This document shows, piece by piece, positions 11,327-26,287 of a stretch of 64,000 bases of DNA. Each line of letters opens with the position of its first letter. The first letter of the stretch is position 1. Made by a program: the position numbers and the translations under genes. Source of the stretch: Volvariella volvacea V23 (lineage: Eukaryota > Basidiomycota > Agaricomycetes > Agaricales > Pluteaceae); NCBI GenBank assembly GCA_000349905.1, contig KB722746.1, forward strand, positions 184,273 through 248,272. Reading direction: 5' to 3'. The notes under the pieces are model-generated. The model worked only from the letters and a program-made list of their open reading frames with translations. It did not search any database and was not told the origin of the DNA.

Positions 11327-12079
11327 ACGCGTATATGTAGATGCTTCTTGTCTTCGCACCTTGGTGAAATGGTCATAACTTTATTTGCGTGGTAACTTGC
11401 GTGAGCCTGAATTGGATATGTGTAGTTGCTTCTTGGAGGCAACGTGTTTGTCAACCCGCCACTCACGCGTTGTTTATATTTTGTGGCGGCCAAGCCCAAA
11501 TTACTAGCTGCTCCTTCCATTCAGACGTTAAATGATGCATTCCGTGATCGCCATCAATAGAAAACCCATCAATAGAAAACCAAAATCTCGCGGAATAGGT
11601 ATGCGTAAAATGGGGAGCGATCATCGCTGCTTGCTGTATAGACTCCCATTATGGTGTTGGGTACGATTGTCGTGCGGATGAGCGTTTGCATGGCATTGCC
11701 ACGCTCCGTTGAAAAAGCCTAAATCACAGGCTTTTTGCTGTCCTAATCAGCACACAGTAGAGCTCGTGTTCTTCGGTCAGCGCTGTGATGCGAAATTGGC
11801 GTTGCCTGCGTCAGTGCTAGCTAAAGTACACGTACACTTGAGTTTGGAGCGGCTTGGAGCGGCTTTGAAATGGCTTTGAAGTTTGATGGTCTTCTACCAA
11901 ATATCGCAATCTGAAATCGTCAACGAGGCTTGCGTGAGCGAATGAAGAAAGGCAAGCCATAGACCGCGTCTCCACAACATGACACATGCACGTGGGAACC
12001 TACTGTTCAGGGTGCATTCCCTTTAGGCACCAACGACTTTTCGGTTGCTACTACCAATGCACTCATACGGGGCTACGAA
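11327..12079. other. Intergenic after the Con-6 array
   Basis: No gene supported. Contains a perfect 15-bp tandem duplication (11551-11580) and a small imperfect repeat of GGAGCGGCTT/GGCTTTGAA units near 11844-11882. Confidence 0.5.
11551..11580. repeat. 15-bp perfect tandem duplication
   Basis: CCATCAATAGAAAAC at 11551-11565 is repeated immediately at 11566-11580. It lies in the spacer between the Con-6 array and the first F-box-like gene. Confidence 0.8.
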
Positions 12080-13326
12080 ATGGCCCACATTCAAGGCACG
12101 GAAAGAGTGCCACTTAAGCTCATGCACACGACACCTTCGCTTCCCCACGAGCTCTATCGAACGATTTTCGAAGGACTTCGATACCACACCAGAACGCTTC
12201 TCGCTCTGGCTCTCACCTGCCACTCATTCTACGACGATGCTGTTCGTCTTCTCTATTATGAAGTTCTTCCAAATAGTGGGGAAATACAACTTAAATTCCT
12301 TCGTACGATTGTCGATTCCCAAGCCCTAGCAAGCCTCGTTCGCGCCTGGGCATTTGATCGACGTCAATTTGCCTACGACGAAACAAATATAGGTTCATTC
12401 GCCCTCGGAGCTTGTGCTCTTAATAACTTGGATCGGTTGTGCGTCTCTGGCTCTCTTGACAAGCAACTTATGAATATTTTAGAGAGCGCGCCGTTTCAAC
12501 TCAAAGGCCTACACTGGGGATGTGCAATGAAGGCGGAGAAGCAGTTCTTGTGCTCCTGGATCAAATCACAGCCCAGCCTCATTGAGTTGCAATTTGACTT
12601 TGGTTGGTTGGCAGAAATCGATTATGATTTTGAGGGGTTAGCAAGTGACAAACTCTCTATCACGCCCACCGCCACCTTACCTCCTCTTGTTCGCGTTTGT
12701 GGAAGCTACTCAACGTTAGCATCTCTGCTCCCGTTTTACCCCACGATTACAGAGGTCATTTGGACCTCAGACTCCGGTGATACCGACACACCACAAGTCG
12801 ATAAGCGCTTCTTGTTGGCGCTTAGTAGATTGCGCAAACTTGCGTTTGATTGGCATACGTATCAACGCGAGTTTAGAGGAAAAGGTATTGCTGCATGCCT
12901 GAGCAATTTGGAAGTCCTGGAAATATCAAACTATATCGAACGAAGCTTCGTAGGTCCTAGATATATATTTTCCCGCTCTATTTGTTCAACCTCTCATAGG
13001 AAAAGGAGCACCACCTTGATGAAATAGTAAATCAAATGCCGAACATTCAGTGGATCGTAGTCTCCTACTGGAATCGTGAATTCTATACCAGATCCAGCGC
13101 CGAATTGGCCCAAGCATTATTCCGAACTAGCAGGTCCTTACAATATGCTAGCGTGTCAATCATCAACTCAAGGACTATGGGCAACAAGTGCAAGTACCAT
13201 CACTTCAAACAAGATATGACCTCGTCATGTGTTTCATTCACTGCCCCAGTCACGACCTTCAAATGGGTCTGGGGCTTTAGTGACACCGGGTACCTGCGAC
13301 CAGGATGGGATGGACAGTGGAACTAA
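12080..13326 (+). CDS. F-box-like / leucine-rich protein, paralogue 1
   Basis: Two exons (12080-12949, 13000-13326) encode about 398 residues. The N-terminus SLPHELYRTIFEGL, followed by ALALTCHSFYDDAVRLLYYEV, has the layout of degenerate F-box domains in large basidiomycete families: a helix beginning LP..ELY and a conserved C/S-H-x-F. The rest has spaced leucines (LNNLDRLCVSG, LSRLRKLAF, LSNLEVLEI) suggesting leucine-rich repeats. It probably acts as a substrate adaptor for an SCF ubiquitin ligase, but that is family inference. The intron falls after ERSF and reading resumes at EKEHHLDEIVNQMP. A second in-frame Met lies 14 codons downstream (12122). A clear paralogue occurs at 18171-19418 with the intron at the matching place. 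Confidence 0.7.
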
Positions 13327-14216
13327 TCGAGTTAATAGTCCATATGGCCTAGTCTTGTCTCTATTCCTTATTTCTTAGTTGATTCGGCGTATATTCAATT
13401 CCGCCTCAGGCTCAGCGAAACGAAACTTCGTTTATTACGATGCTGAGGATCCGTTTATGAAAGATAAAAAACTAAGTCTCCAACACTATGTCTTGTGTGA
13501 TAGCATCTCTCAGCTCCTGACGGGTATACACTTCACTTTAACACCGGAGCTAAGACAAAATAAGACCAAGAATATACCTGAATCTAGAAAAATATAGGAA
13601 TGCGGGTAACGTTTGTCTGTCGCGTACCGACTCTACCCACCCAACTATGACTAGACACGCTCACCTGTATGAAATCTCAACACGAATTTCTTGATACGAT
13701 CACTAAATCCCAAACATCAGTGAGCCTTGTTCATAGCTCAGGATTTGAGCCATTTTATTTCTTTAGGCAGAAAGCTACTGTAATTGTAACTCTTCGCTTG
13801 TGGCGTCGGAACTTTGAGAGACTGAGGGTGTATATAGGTCATCGGCATTGCTGCTGATTCGACATTTTGGAGGCGTCACCACCTCAACTCAAAGCGCAGA
13901 GCTAGAACGAAGCCACGAATTTAATACGACATTTTTGAGTTTGTAGTTTGGAACACCGTTAGCCAAGAAGATAATACTAGGGCTTCCTTTGTCTTCATTG
14001 CCCCTGGGGTTCAGACCTTCTAAATAAGTAATGCTTATGGCTGTATTTTTACAAAAAGCGTTCGTGGGATGATATACTTGAGTGACCGTCAATCCAATCC
14101 ATAGAGAATTTGTGACCCGTGAAACACATATAAATGACTACATTTACATTCTTTACTATGGTGACAACAACAGTCCAACAGTCCGAGAGATATGGACGAG
14201 GGGGAAAACTAAAGTC
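13327..14216. other. Intergenic between F-box-like gene and GMC oxidoreductase
   Basis: AT-rich sequence with short open frames on both strands, none with recognisable domains or good splice sites. It is downstream of both flanking genes. Confidence 0.5.
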
Positions 14217-16479
<2,263 letters not shown>

Positions 16480-18170
16480 CTTCTGCGCGAACGGTGAGAG
16501 TAGTTTGGTAGCGTCTCCTTGTTCTGAAATCGCTCGAGAACAAGAGATAAAGCCTGTAGTCCTGCATTTGAGGCGGTCCCGACCAGGCTTTATACTGCCC
16601 TGATGGAGTCTTTCTCCTTGTCCTGTTGTCCAATGACTCCGTTTGGGTTTGGAGAAGCACGCACCAAAACTCGGACTAGAATCGTTCATCCACATCAAAG
16701 TGCGAAGGCACACAGAGAGCATAGAATGGAACACAAGAAGCCTACTTACATAGAGTGAACCTGAATAGGGAGGCTTGGTGAGTAGTGCACACGTACTTTG
16801 CCGACATACTTCCTGACACGGTTACGCACCTATGATACGATCTGTTCCTAACGAGTTCCTGACAGATGCCGTGACACGATGAGGCAGCCGTACTAGATAC
16901 CAAGAACATAGACCTACTCCAAGAAGTTAGGTTGACGGGTCAAATCTAGCCAGCGACGTACTGCCGGTGTCAGCTCCCCATTCACCGTACGAAGTTTGGT
17001 CATTTGTTAAACTAGCAGCGCAGTACTGCATACGCTCAAGGAACAAATCTTGGGTGTCTGGCACTATGCATCTAATCTCGCAGGTCGGAGTTCGGAAGCA
17101 TTTCACAATCGGCGGCTACGTCGTGTTAGCAGATACGTCCTGTCGACTGTGGCCTGGGATCGTAATGCCCAATGATAAAAGGAGTACTGGTATCAAGTCT
17201 TGCATATAACAAGTTTTCTACAATCTCTCGCCAAGCAGAAATCAATAAAGTTTGGTATAGTATTGGCGAAACCGAAGGAGAGGATTGGTGGGATCCATGC
17301 TAGATGCTAGAAGCAGCACGATGAGTACTGAACACAATTCAGGGAACAGGATGAGAGAAAAAGCGGAGCATTGCTTACTTCCTGTATATCCCAAGCAAAC
17401 CATATTCATCTTATGTTACTCTGCCAATTCTTCAGGCAAGCAATGAACCGATCCAGCTGCATCTCGAAAGCACACGGGCTAAATGCCAACTTCTCTCCCC
17501 ATGGAACGACGAAGCAACCACCGGCGGTACGGAGTCCGGCCCGTCCCTCTGTTCCCATCAACATGTTGAGCATGATCAAGAATCCTTTTGTAGTCATATG
17601 GGTAATATTTATTGGACCTGTCGGCGCCATCGCCATCGCCAGCATTGGTAGGCATCCGCTTCTTGGCATTCATCTTGATGGTGGACCATGAGGGAGGTAT
17701 GCGGGGACGACGTTAGTGGCAATTGAATCGATCATACCAGACGGATCGTCTAGTCTTGAAGCAGCATCTTACACGTGGGTGGGTCAAAGACATGGCTGTC
17801 CTAAATTTAACAGTCAAATAAGCAACAACAGCCCAAGTACGACGCACGTTTTATCGGTGGCAGCAGAAGGAGGAGGAGTTACTTACTGTGATAGTATCAA
17901 GGCCATGAAAAGATGCAGAACAATGCAGCGCACATGGACAGTGTTCCTCAGAGGGATGCCAGCGGATGCTGACTTTGCCGTTGAATTACGTTGAGGTGCT
18001 CATAATAATTGTATTTCGTTCATGAGCACACCACGTGAATCAAAGCTCTTGTATGCTCACAGCCGTACTTATACAGTCGACGAGAAATTGCACGGGGCTG
18101 ACTCAAATATATCCAAACACGAGGTTTTGTACACCACGGGTGCCCGCCCATCGCTCCCGAGGTACGTGAG
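16480..18170. other. Intergenic upstream of GMC gene; one weak small ORF
   Basis: Holds the GMC promoter. Around 17406-17673 open frames exist on both strands; a minus-strand frame reads GGCFVVPWGEKLAFSPCAF near its end, but no start, intron or family could be assigned. Nothing else is supported. Confidence 0.35.
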
Positions 18171-19418
18171 GTGCATCAACGATGGCTTATGCGATGCCTA
18201 CTTCCGAGGTATAGGAGGCCTAGAATACGCTTTCGTAAGGGCTCTGGTATCACACCACTCCCACAAGACCTCTATCGATCCATCTGTGAACAACTTCAAT
18301 ACGACACTCACACCCTCCTTGCATTATCTCTCACTAGTCACGCATTTTATCAAGAGGCTATGCACTTCCTTTACCGCAAAGTGGCACCAACAGATGTCAT
18401 AACCAGCACTAAGTTCCTTCGTACTATCACTAGCTCCCAACATCTAGCAGACCTCGTTCGGAGCTGGGATCTTAAGCTCGACCACAATGAGGATTGTCTA
18501 GATTTACTAACGATTGCTGTCGGCATACTAAAGAACGTGAAGAGCTTGTCGGTAACTGGTTATTTCAATCGGGAAATCGGTAAAATCTTAGCGGCAGCGT
18601 CGTTCCAACTCAAGGCTCTGGATTGTAGATGCCGCGACCGAGGGCACATGCGATATCTGCTCTCATGGCTTGCCAGTGGATCCCAACGCAGCTTGACCGA
18701 ACTGTATTTGGATTATTCTCATGAGATGGCAGGTCCAGTAGAGATAGCAGGTTCACTCGAGATGGCGGTCACCAATTTGCCACAACTCACGCGGCTTCAG
18801 GGAAACCTGACTACAGTGGAATGGCTTCTCCCTATTTTCCCCACAATTACGGAGGTCTACTTCAGGTGGGCTTTCGCCCTTGTCTATGTACTGCGGCCAC
18901 CGCAAGCCAATCAGTTCTTCATTGCCTCCCTGGGAAGGCTGCGCAAGCTTGTTATTACATGGCTCGCATATGTCCACATATTCAGGCTCACGGCAGGATC
19001 CCTGGTGAACCTGGAAGTCTTGGAGATCCTGGAATATCAAGAAAGCTCTACAGTACGTTGCAGGAGATCATCCCCTTCAGTTTATTGAATAGAAGCTCAA
19101 TAGATTGAGCAATACCATCTCGAGCACATTGATCAGATGCCTCATCTTCGATGGCTCGTGCTTGCACCACTTCCCTCAGACGTTCAAGAACCCCCAAGTC
19201 AAATAGTGCGGGGTCTGTTAAGAAGGAACGAAGTGCTAGAATATGTTAGCATTGCAATAACTGGAGTGGAGTTCAACAACAAAAGCCGCACCTACGAACA
19301 CTGGAAACGAGATGAAACCTCGTCGCTCATTTCATTTATCGTGCCTTCTACGATGTTCGTATGGTACTGGGGCTTAAATGATGATGGATACCTGAAAGAG
19401 GGATGGGATGGTAGATGA
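18171..19418 (+). CDS. F-box-like / leucine-rich protein, paralogue 2
   Basis: Paralogue of the protein at 12080-13326, same strand. The F-box-like part reads PLPQDLYRSICEQLQYDTHT then ALSLTSHAFYQEAMHFLYRKV; matching landmarks follow (ILAAASFQLKALDC, IFPTITEVYF, LGRLRKLVI, LVNLEVLEI). Exon 1 ends at 19052; the most consistent acceptor is at 19103, giving IEQYHLEHIDQMPHLRWL to match EKEHHLDEIVNQMPNIQWI in paralogue 1. Both end in near-identical tails (GYLKEGWDGR here, GYLRPGWDGQ there). The first 30 residues from the ATG at 18171 do not match paralogue 1, so the true start may lie in an unrecognised upstream exon. A role as SCF adaptor is inferred only. Confidence 0.65.
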
Positions 19419-20170
19419 GGATGTAGTGACTTGGGTCGTTTCTATTGGTCTTACTGTTTCCCGGTCCCAGTCAGATATCCCATTGTGATGTACTACATCT
19501 TTTCAATCTATCCTAACTTTCCCAAGGATTTTTTTCAATGAAGGGAGGAAATGAGGTGCGCGCGACATACGTGACAGGGGCGCAATGCCATCTGCTCTAG
19601 CTGCAGTCTCAGTACGTCATCTAGTGTGTAGAGTGGATGTCGTCAGAACCATCATCAGAACCAAAAAAAAATAATCGACACATTTTCCAGAGAGTGAGAT
19701 ATGTGCATCCGTTGACCTGACTCTGCCTGACTCCATAGTTCCCCATGAGCCGACAGCAATGTATTTTGCACTAGGGCATACATATTATTGTTGAGTAACC
19801 CTAAGGCGTTTCCTGTATTTTTGTCGCGCTATCCCTTACCTCTTACTCGTTCATCAAGTCGACGTGCAAGGCCTCTATAACGAAGTTACACCGAGATCAG
19901 CCAACATGGAAAAGCACCACGCGCTTCCTTACACCACCACCAACGGCCAAAGTTCCCCTAACCCAGTTCACGGGTGTTCGTGAAGAGCACAGCTTTCAAA
20001 ACAAACCAACAAGGAACCCCTTTCATTCTGCTTCTACTCTACCACTTAGCGCCATGTCAACGATATGCACCACACGACGGTCACCGTCCTATGCAGGTAC
20101 TAATTCGCAGTCACGTCATTAACCTCACCCAACTAACTGCATATGTGCACGTCAAGGCCCAGAAATTGAA
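19419..20170. other. Intergenic upstream of FunK1 kinase
   Basis: No gene supported. An A-rich stretch near 19662-19672 is the only low-complexity feature. A leader exon of the kinase may lie here but no compelling one was found. Confidence 0.4.
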
Positions 20171-21452
20171 ATGCAACCCCCCCTAGGACACGACACAAAG
20201 GAATTCAGTAAAACTGAACCTAATCAATGTATCATCATTACCACCAGTCCCAGAATGAAGGAATGTGGGTACAAGATCCATCACCCACGTTATCGCGAAA
20301 ACTTAGGCTTAAGCTGGCAAAGTGCCGACTTGGAATTGAACCCACGCCGACACTCCCGAATAGAAATTCAGACCCTATGTCGACGTCTTTGGGAGGTGAA
20401 TGATGTTGAGGAGTTTAAACAGGCCTTCATTGATATTATTGAAGGTATTGTGCATGGTTTTTCATCGACCCTCTTCTCCTCCGCTACTTCGGGTGCATAT
20501 GGATAAATATGCTGACATGCTTACAGCTCACTTTCATCTGTTCACGTCTGGACATACAGTTCACGGTAATATCAGCCCTGAAAACCTTGCATTCCAACGT
20601 TCGTCTGACAACACCATTCGCGGTGTTCTCTATGACATCGACAACGCCGTCCCAAGAGGCTTAACAAATAAGTCCGAATATATATACTACGAATCCTTAC
20701 CTCCACATCGACGGATCCGAGCTTGCGGCACCATAATCAATCCAATGTTTCTCCCCCTCCCCTTACACCAAAGCGCACTCCCCTTTCGTATATCCACAGT
20801 CTCAGACACCTACTGGTGCTACAGCCACGATCTCGAGTCCTTCTTCTGGGTCCTACTATGGTACACCCTCTGCACCACTCTCGTTGGCAAGCCCCATAGT
20901 GGCACTCATCGCCGCCTCTCTGACCGCTTCTACTTGGATCACTATACGCCCTTGAGTTTGGTTCGTCACTGGCTCGCCCCCGTTCTGTCTCACCCAACAA
21001 TTGAAATTTTCAAAGATGGGGTCGTAAAGGAGTGTAAGCGGGTTTTGAAGTGGAAGCGGGCACAGGAGGGGTTAGGGTTGGACGGCGACCTCGCCGGGGC
21101 AGAGGCGCCCTGGGGATCAGGGTATAGACATTCGAGCTGGGCTTTACTGGTGAAAAGCGAATTTCGAGATGTGCTGCATGAGTGGGTCGTACCTTTTGGG
21201 ATGAAGCTGGCTGTGATTGATGGTGCGTCAGATGAAGAGTATAATGAGGAGATGACCTGTTGTAAGGTGTTGGGTGTGCTGGGGTATCGACAACGGACGT
21301 TGGAGGAAATGAAGAGAGGGCTTGGGCCTCAGCGTCAATCCCAATCCCAACCTCGGGACCAGAATCAGCCTCTCCATGATCAACAGTCAGAACCATTGGG
21401 GACGAGAGAGCTGCCTTTCCCAGCAGTATGGATCGCATTCCGGAATCATTGA
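20171..21452 (+). CDS. FunK1-type fungal protein kinase, copy 1
   Basis: Exons 20171-20444 and 20527-21452 join in phase to about 399 residues. The protein has the C-lobe layout of the Fungal Kinase 1 family, expanded in Agaricomycetes: HTVHGNISPENLAF at the catalytic-loop position, then GVLYDIDNA (DFG-like position), and the family signature CYSHDLESFFWVLLWYTLCT. The canonical HRD aspartate is replaced (HGN) and the DFG reads DID, so activity is doubtful; the N-lobe with glycine loop is missing or very short. The C-terminus is Gln/Pro-rich. A decayed tandem copy follows at 21946-23112. A longer upstream exon could restore an N-lobe but was not seen. Confidence 0.6.
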
Positions 21453-21945
21453 CAAGTCACGCATCTTGTCGTCGAAAATTGTAGTAGGTATAAAAGTCGT
21501 GTACAGTATTCTGAAGACAATGATAGATCTTGATCATCAACCACATTCATCCCCTTTGGAGTGCTCGTGGAGTCTCGAGTATGTGCATTAGTAGCTCGAG
21601 TCTTGAGCCTTCGGGCGCACATCTTTAAATTTCTTCGCATCCATCAACCACTTCGCACGACGACCGACATCCTCCTTGGACCCCCAATCCAAATCCCTGC
21701 GACACCGTCGGAACCATAGATACTGAACTAGCAGTAGCACGTACTTACTTTGTTGGTATAATAGCACTTGCATATTTCCGATCATTATTTTCGTGGTTCT
21801 CCACCACTATCACCAGGCATTACATATATAAGTGGTTATCTCTGTCCTTTGCTTTTTCATCTTCATACGCAGGTACTACTTCCGCACGACCTCGCTAGCC
21901 GGGTTCACTGACCGTATATGTGCACATCAACGACTAGAAATTGAA

Positions 21946-23112
21946 ATGCAGATACCCATAGAACCCGACTCGGAGATCTCCCACGCAGAGGATTATTATC
22001 GTCACTACTAGTCCTCCAGCCAAGCGAGGTGTACACAAAACCCACATTGAATGGCGCAACATCACCTCAGAAGACCTTCATCCATGCCGATACTTCCGAA
22101 TACAGACAGAGATTCGTTGCCAAAATCTGTGGGAGATAGCTGACGTTGATGAATTAAAGTTGGCCTTCATCGATATTATTGAGGGTATGCATGTGCTGTC
22201 CTTCTCTTCTCTCACTCTAGTACCTCATACCATATATTGAGCAAGCCCGCAGGCATCCTTCTAGCACATTTTTATCTTTTCACTTTTGGGCATACCGTCC
22301 ACCGCAACATGAACCTCGAAAACCTTGCATTCCGACGTCTACCAGACAATACCATCCGCAGTGTACTCTACGACATTGACATCAACGAGACCCCCCCCCC
22401 CCCGCACTCCCAGCTCCACATACACACGAGCTCTCCCACCCACCTTGCACTCGATTCTTCAGCACAACAACCAACCCAACATTCCTCGCCCTTCCCCTCC
22501 ATGCATGCCCATTTTGCATGCCATTGCCTCCCTGCTACCAGCCATACAAACGGCACCGCTGCAGCCACGACCTCGAATCCTTCTTCTGGGACCTCCTCTG
22601 GTACACCCTCTGCACAACCCTCGCCTCCCACGTACTCCCCTGGACGCACTCGTACCTCTGGCACACCTCCCTCCTACCCTCTTGGCTCTCCCCCAACTGG
22701 CATTCGCAATGGGCATATCACTATCACTGATTTCGCCGCGACGGTGCAGAGATTCAAGACCAACGCGGTAACTGAATGCAGAACGGTCTTGGGGTGGAAG
22801 TGGACACAGAGGGTGCTGGGGTTGGATGCTGATCTCGCGTGGGCGCCTTGGGGACATGCTCATACTCATACCGCGCATACACGCGTGCAGGTGTATGAGC
22901 ACAGGCATTTAAATTGGGCGTTGGTGGGGAGCGAGTTCAGGTCCGTAGTGTATGAGTGGGTTGTGCCGTTTGGTATGAAGTTGGTGGTTATGGCGGGTGC
23001 ATTGGAGAAATAGTACGATGAAGAGAGGACTTGTGGTAATATATTGACAGTGTTGGGGTACCGACAACGGGCGTCGGAAAAGATGAGGAATGGGGTTGGG
23101 CCTCAGCGATAG
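21946..23112 (+). pseudogene. Decayed tandem copy of the FunK1-type kinase
   Basis: Aligns with the upstream kinase from its ATG to its tail but is broken at several points. The ATG frame stops within 22 codons; the homologous IIVTTSPPAK frame follows in another phase. After VLYDID a run of 13 C residues (22391-22403) precedes a stretch where the HDLESFFWDLLWYTLCTTLA signature sits out of frame with both flanks. Near the end GALEK is followed by a stop (23011-23013) where copy 1 continues; the lost tail is still readable to 23112. The intron equivalent to that of copy 1 (after IIE) is preserved. The pattern indicates duplication then loss of function. Confidence 0.8.
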
Positions 23113-23248
23113 CTTCAGCTCCCCCAACCTGAACAAATTCGGGCTTCGGATGTTCTCGAGCAACCACCAGAACCTTAGAATAGCACTAGCGCCAGTACGC
23201 ATCCACTCTGTTGTTACAACTTTGTTATAATCGATATCCATGCTATCA

Positions 23249-26200
23249 TCATCCTTGCGATTCTTCACCACCATAAGCATTGCTCTTATGCTTAGGCGTA
23301 AACGTCCACCCCTCCGGCGCAGGTCCCAAAAACATCTCCGAAATCTTGACCCAGTCTTGGCTGTTCCCACTCGCCAGTAGCGTTTCTAACTCATTATCAG
23401 TCACAGGCACAGTACAAGACATAACATAATGCACAGCAGTCAAGACACCCACCCAAGTCATCTCGCCCCCTAAATGCGGGCGCACGATCGTTGATTCTAC
23501 CTGGTAAAGTTTCTAATATCCCGATGGGGACATATCGATATTGGAACGACAGCGCCTCGCAGAGATACCGCCTCGTGGTGTTGACGCCGATCGTGTCAGA
23601 TCCAAAGTGATTAAGCCCATACTCGGCGTACTAGTAAAAAAAAGAAACAAAGAGTGCATTCAGTCAGCATGACCCGATAACTGTGCGCATATGCCCCATG
23701 TATCAGGGTACACGAGCAACCAACGGCAAGCAAGCAAGCAAGTGAACATGCGAATTCAAAATACTCACATCTCGAATCAAATCTAGCCTCTCCCTCGAAC
23801 TTATATCCCACTCCCTCCTCTCTCTGATCTCCGTGAAAATCCAGGGCTTGATCAGTGCCCCTCGTCCGATCATGACACCGTCTACGCCGGTGTTGTCGAT
23901 GCGCTCCCAGTAATCTTGAGAAGAGAAACAGTCGCCGCCGCCGAATATTGGTACATGGTGGACTATATGCGTGCATGGAAGGGAAAATGGGATTAGGTGA
24001 GTGGATGACGGCGTGAGAGCTATAGAAAGGGAAGAACACGATACTTACGGCCTGCCTCATCCTCTTTAGCTCGAACGGCTTCTACACATTCCTTGATGTA
24101 ATTCCAATCTGCAAGTTTCGTGTACCGTTGTTCCCTCGTCCTTCCATGGAGCTTCAAAACGAAATGCACACAACACAAATGAACACCGCATTCAGTCAAC
24201 CAAGCCAACGATACATAATTTCAGATGGCTCAGAAGGACTCACCGTGATGCAACTGGCACCCCACTCGGTACTGATCCTCGGCATAATCTTGTGCGCATT
24301 ATTCTTCCCTTCCTTGACCCCCGTACGGAGCTTAACAGTCACCGGTATCTCTCCAAGAGCCTTATTCATCCCTACAAGAATCTTACCCAGCTTCCCTTGT
24401 GCATCCAACACTAAAATCCGCAGTAAGCCATCGGTCCCAAGCTCAAGTACGCAGCAAAAAAGAACACAAACTCACGCGCAGACCCGCTCCCGGCCTTAAA
24501 CACCAAGTCAATCGGGCATCCGCAATTCAAATCCACAAAATCGATCCCTGATCCTCCACCACCGCCGCCGCCGCCCAACTCCCGAGCGAGAACCTCAGCT
24601 GTGGGAACTAGATTTGCAGGTTTGTTGCCCGCGACTTGGACCCCGAATGTGGATTCAGATGGGTGTCGACGGACGAGGGACCATTCTTCGCGGGAGCCTG
24701 CGAGGAAGGATGTCGCTAGGCCCACTGTGTTGCGTTGCGTGGTATATGGTGTGGTATAGTGTCGGAAGGGGGAAGAGTAGGATGTTGGTCAGGTCGATAA
24801 AGGATGGATGAAAACGCCAGGGTAATGCCCAAAGAATGGTGAAAAGGCAAAATTAGGTCAATACGTGGCTCGATGAAGAAACACCGAGCGGCGTACTTTC
24901 TCCACACGTTATTTCAGCACCGTATTTAACGCAAAGTCGCCTAAACGGCTACCACGCATTTGCATGTCTCGTGAGTCTGTTTGCGGCATAAAGGAAAGGA
25001 GCGTGTGGCCTACCAAGTTGCCCACAGTCGTTAATGGCGCCAAATCTAGTGAATTCCAGGATGATCAGTATACATTGATTTTTTTGCTTCATCACCCGTT
25101 ATGGGGGAAACAGGAGGGCTTACATGTTTTACCGGACCAATGTAGCCTCTTCTTCTCCGCTAACCGAATTTGAAGGTCTGGCGTGTCTTTTGCGGCTTCG
25201 AGGTTAGCCGCACCTGTTTGCTTGGCAATTAACTCGTTGTTCGAGGGCGCGACGGGTGCGGGGGTTGTAGGTTGCTGAGGCTGAGAGTCAACGTCCATGA
25301 CCCCGTCTTGTTCAGGTTCGGTTACGACTTGGGCATTTTCTGGGATAGGTGCAGGGACGGCGTTTTCCTTCTTTTCCTGCTCTCGCAGTTCTTTGAGGTA
25401 GGCGTCTGATACAGGAAACGGGTACTACGAAAGGCTGTTGATTCCCTCGAGAATTAATTGAAGTTGTAAAATGTACCTTGCGAGAACGTAAAGCTTTTTG
25501 AATATCGGGTCCTACAAAGTTGAGTTCGTGAGCAGTGAGCGCAGCTTGCGCTTTTTTGTTTTCATCTGGGTTGGCCATGACCAAGTTGCCAGTGTCATCC
25601 GCCTTCGAGTGCCCTCCAAAGAAACGGCATTTGTATCCGTATCTGTATTACGGAGAGGATGGGTAACTCGGCGAAATAGAGCGAAGTGGTTTGGACCCAC
25701 CTACATTCTCCTGTCTCTGCGTATATTGGACAGACGGTCGTAGGATCGACGGATGACGTGTGCTCCTCTGGTACGGGCTCCTGTTGAGAGAACAGTTTTT
25801 CGAGTGCCTCCGAGGTGGACGGAACCCGCAGGTCCCGTGGTTTTGCAGCCAGGTAAGCCGTAATATCATGACTGAATCGGCAACTGGGAACACAGCATTC
25901 AGCTCTACAACAGCATCCTTCCTGCTGCACATACCTGTCGCCAAACTCGCACAACGTCCCATTCGCCACCTTCCAGCATAGATCTACCTCGTCTCTGACC
26001 TTACCAAACCTCCTGCCCTTATTAGCACCCCTCTGTGCCTTCTTTTGCTCCTTCGTCAGCTGCCGTTTTGACCGTCCGCTTGTCCTGCCATCCCCATCGG
26101 TTCCTGGTAGGTCACGAGCACTGCTGCGTGCGAGAGCGCTTCCTGTCGTTCCTTCCGCAGCATCATCGTCAGGGACCGGCTGTGCCTGCTGCGACAAGAG

Positions 26201-26287
26201 GTATCTGCAAGCGATTCAACATGGGCGAACGGGCATCAGCGTCGGTGCATACTCGTGTTTTATGGGTGCAGTGCCAGCGGGAGCCAT
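23249..26287 (-). CDS. DUS3: tRNA-dihydrouridine(47) synthase Dus3
   Basis: NAD(P)H- and FMN-dependent enzyme that reduces uridine 47 in the tRNA variable loop. Twelve exons: 26287-26253, 26204-25701, 25642-25477, 25424-25124, 25045-25014, 24948-24897, 24724-24476, 24410-24244, 24151-24049, 23962-23769, 23630-23453, 23385-23249. All phases close, giving about 705 residues. Two CCCH zinc fingers specific to Dus3 lie at the N-terminus (the second ends [16 protein letters not shown]). The TIM barrel shows [39 protein letters not shown] with the catalytic Cys, [43 protein letters not shown] and [13 protein letters not shown]. The C-terminus [18 protein letters not shown] is typical. An eight-glycine tract precedes the DLNCGCP strand. 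The ATG at 26287 was chosen because its short exon splices into IKHEYLL. Confidence 0.95.

Noticed and set aside
17406..17691. Small cysteine-containing frame considered as a pheromone or secreted peptide
   Set aside because: No CaaX ending, no signal peptide and no consistent start; opposite-strand frame equally open.
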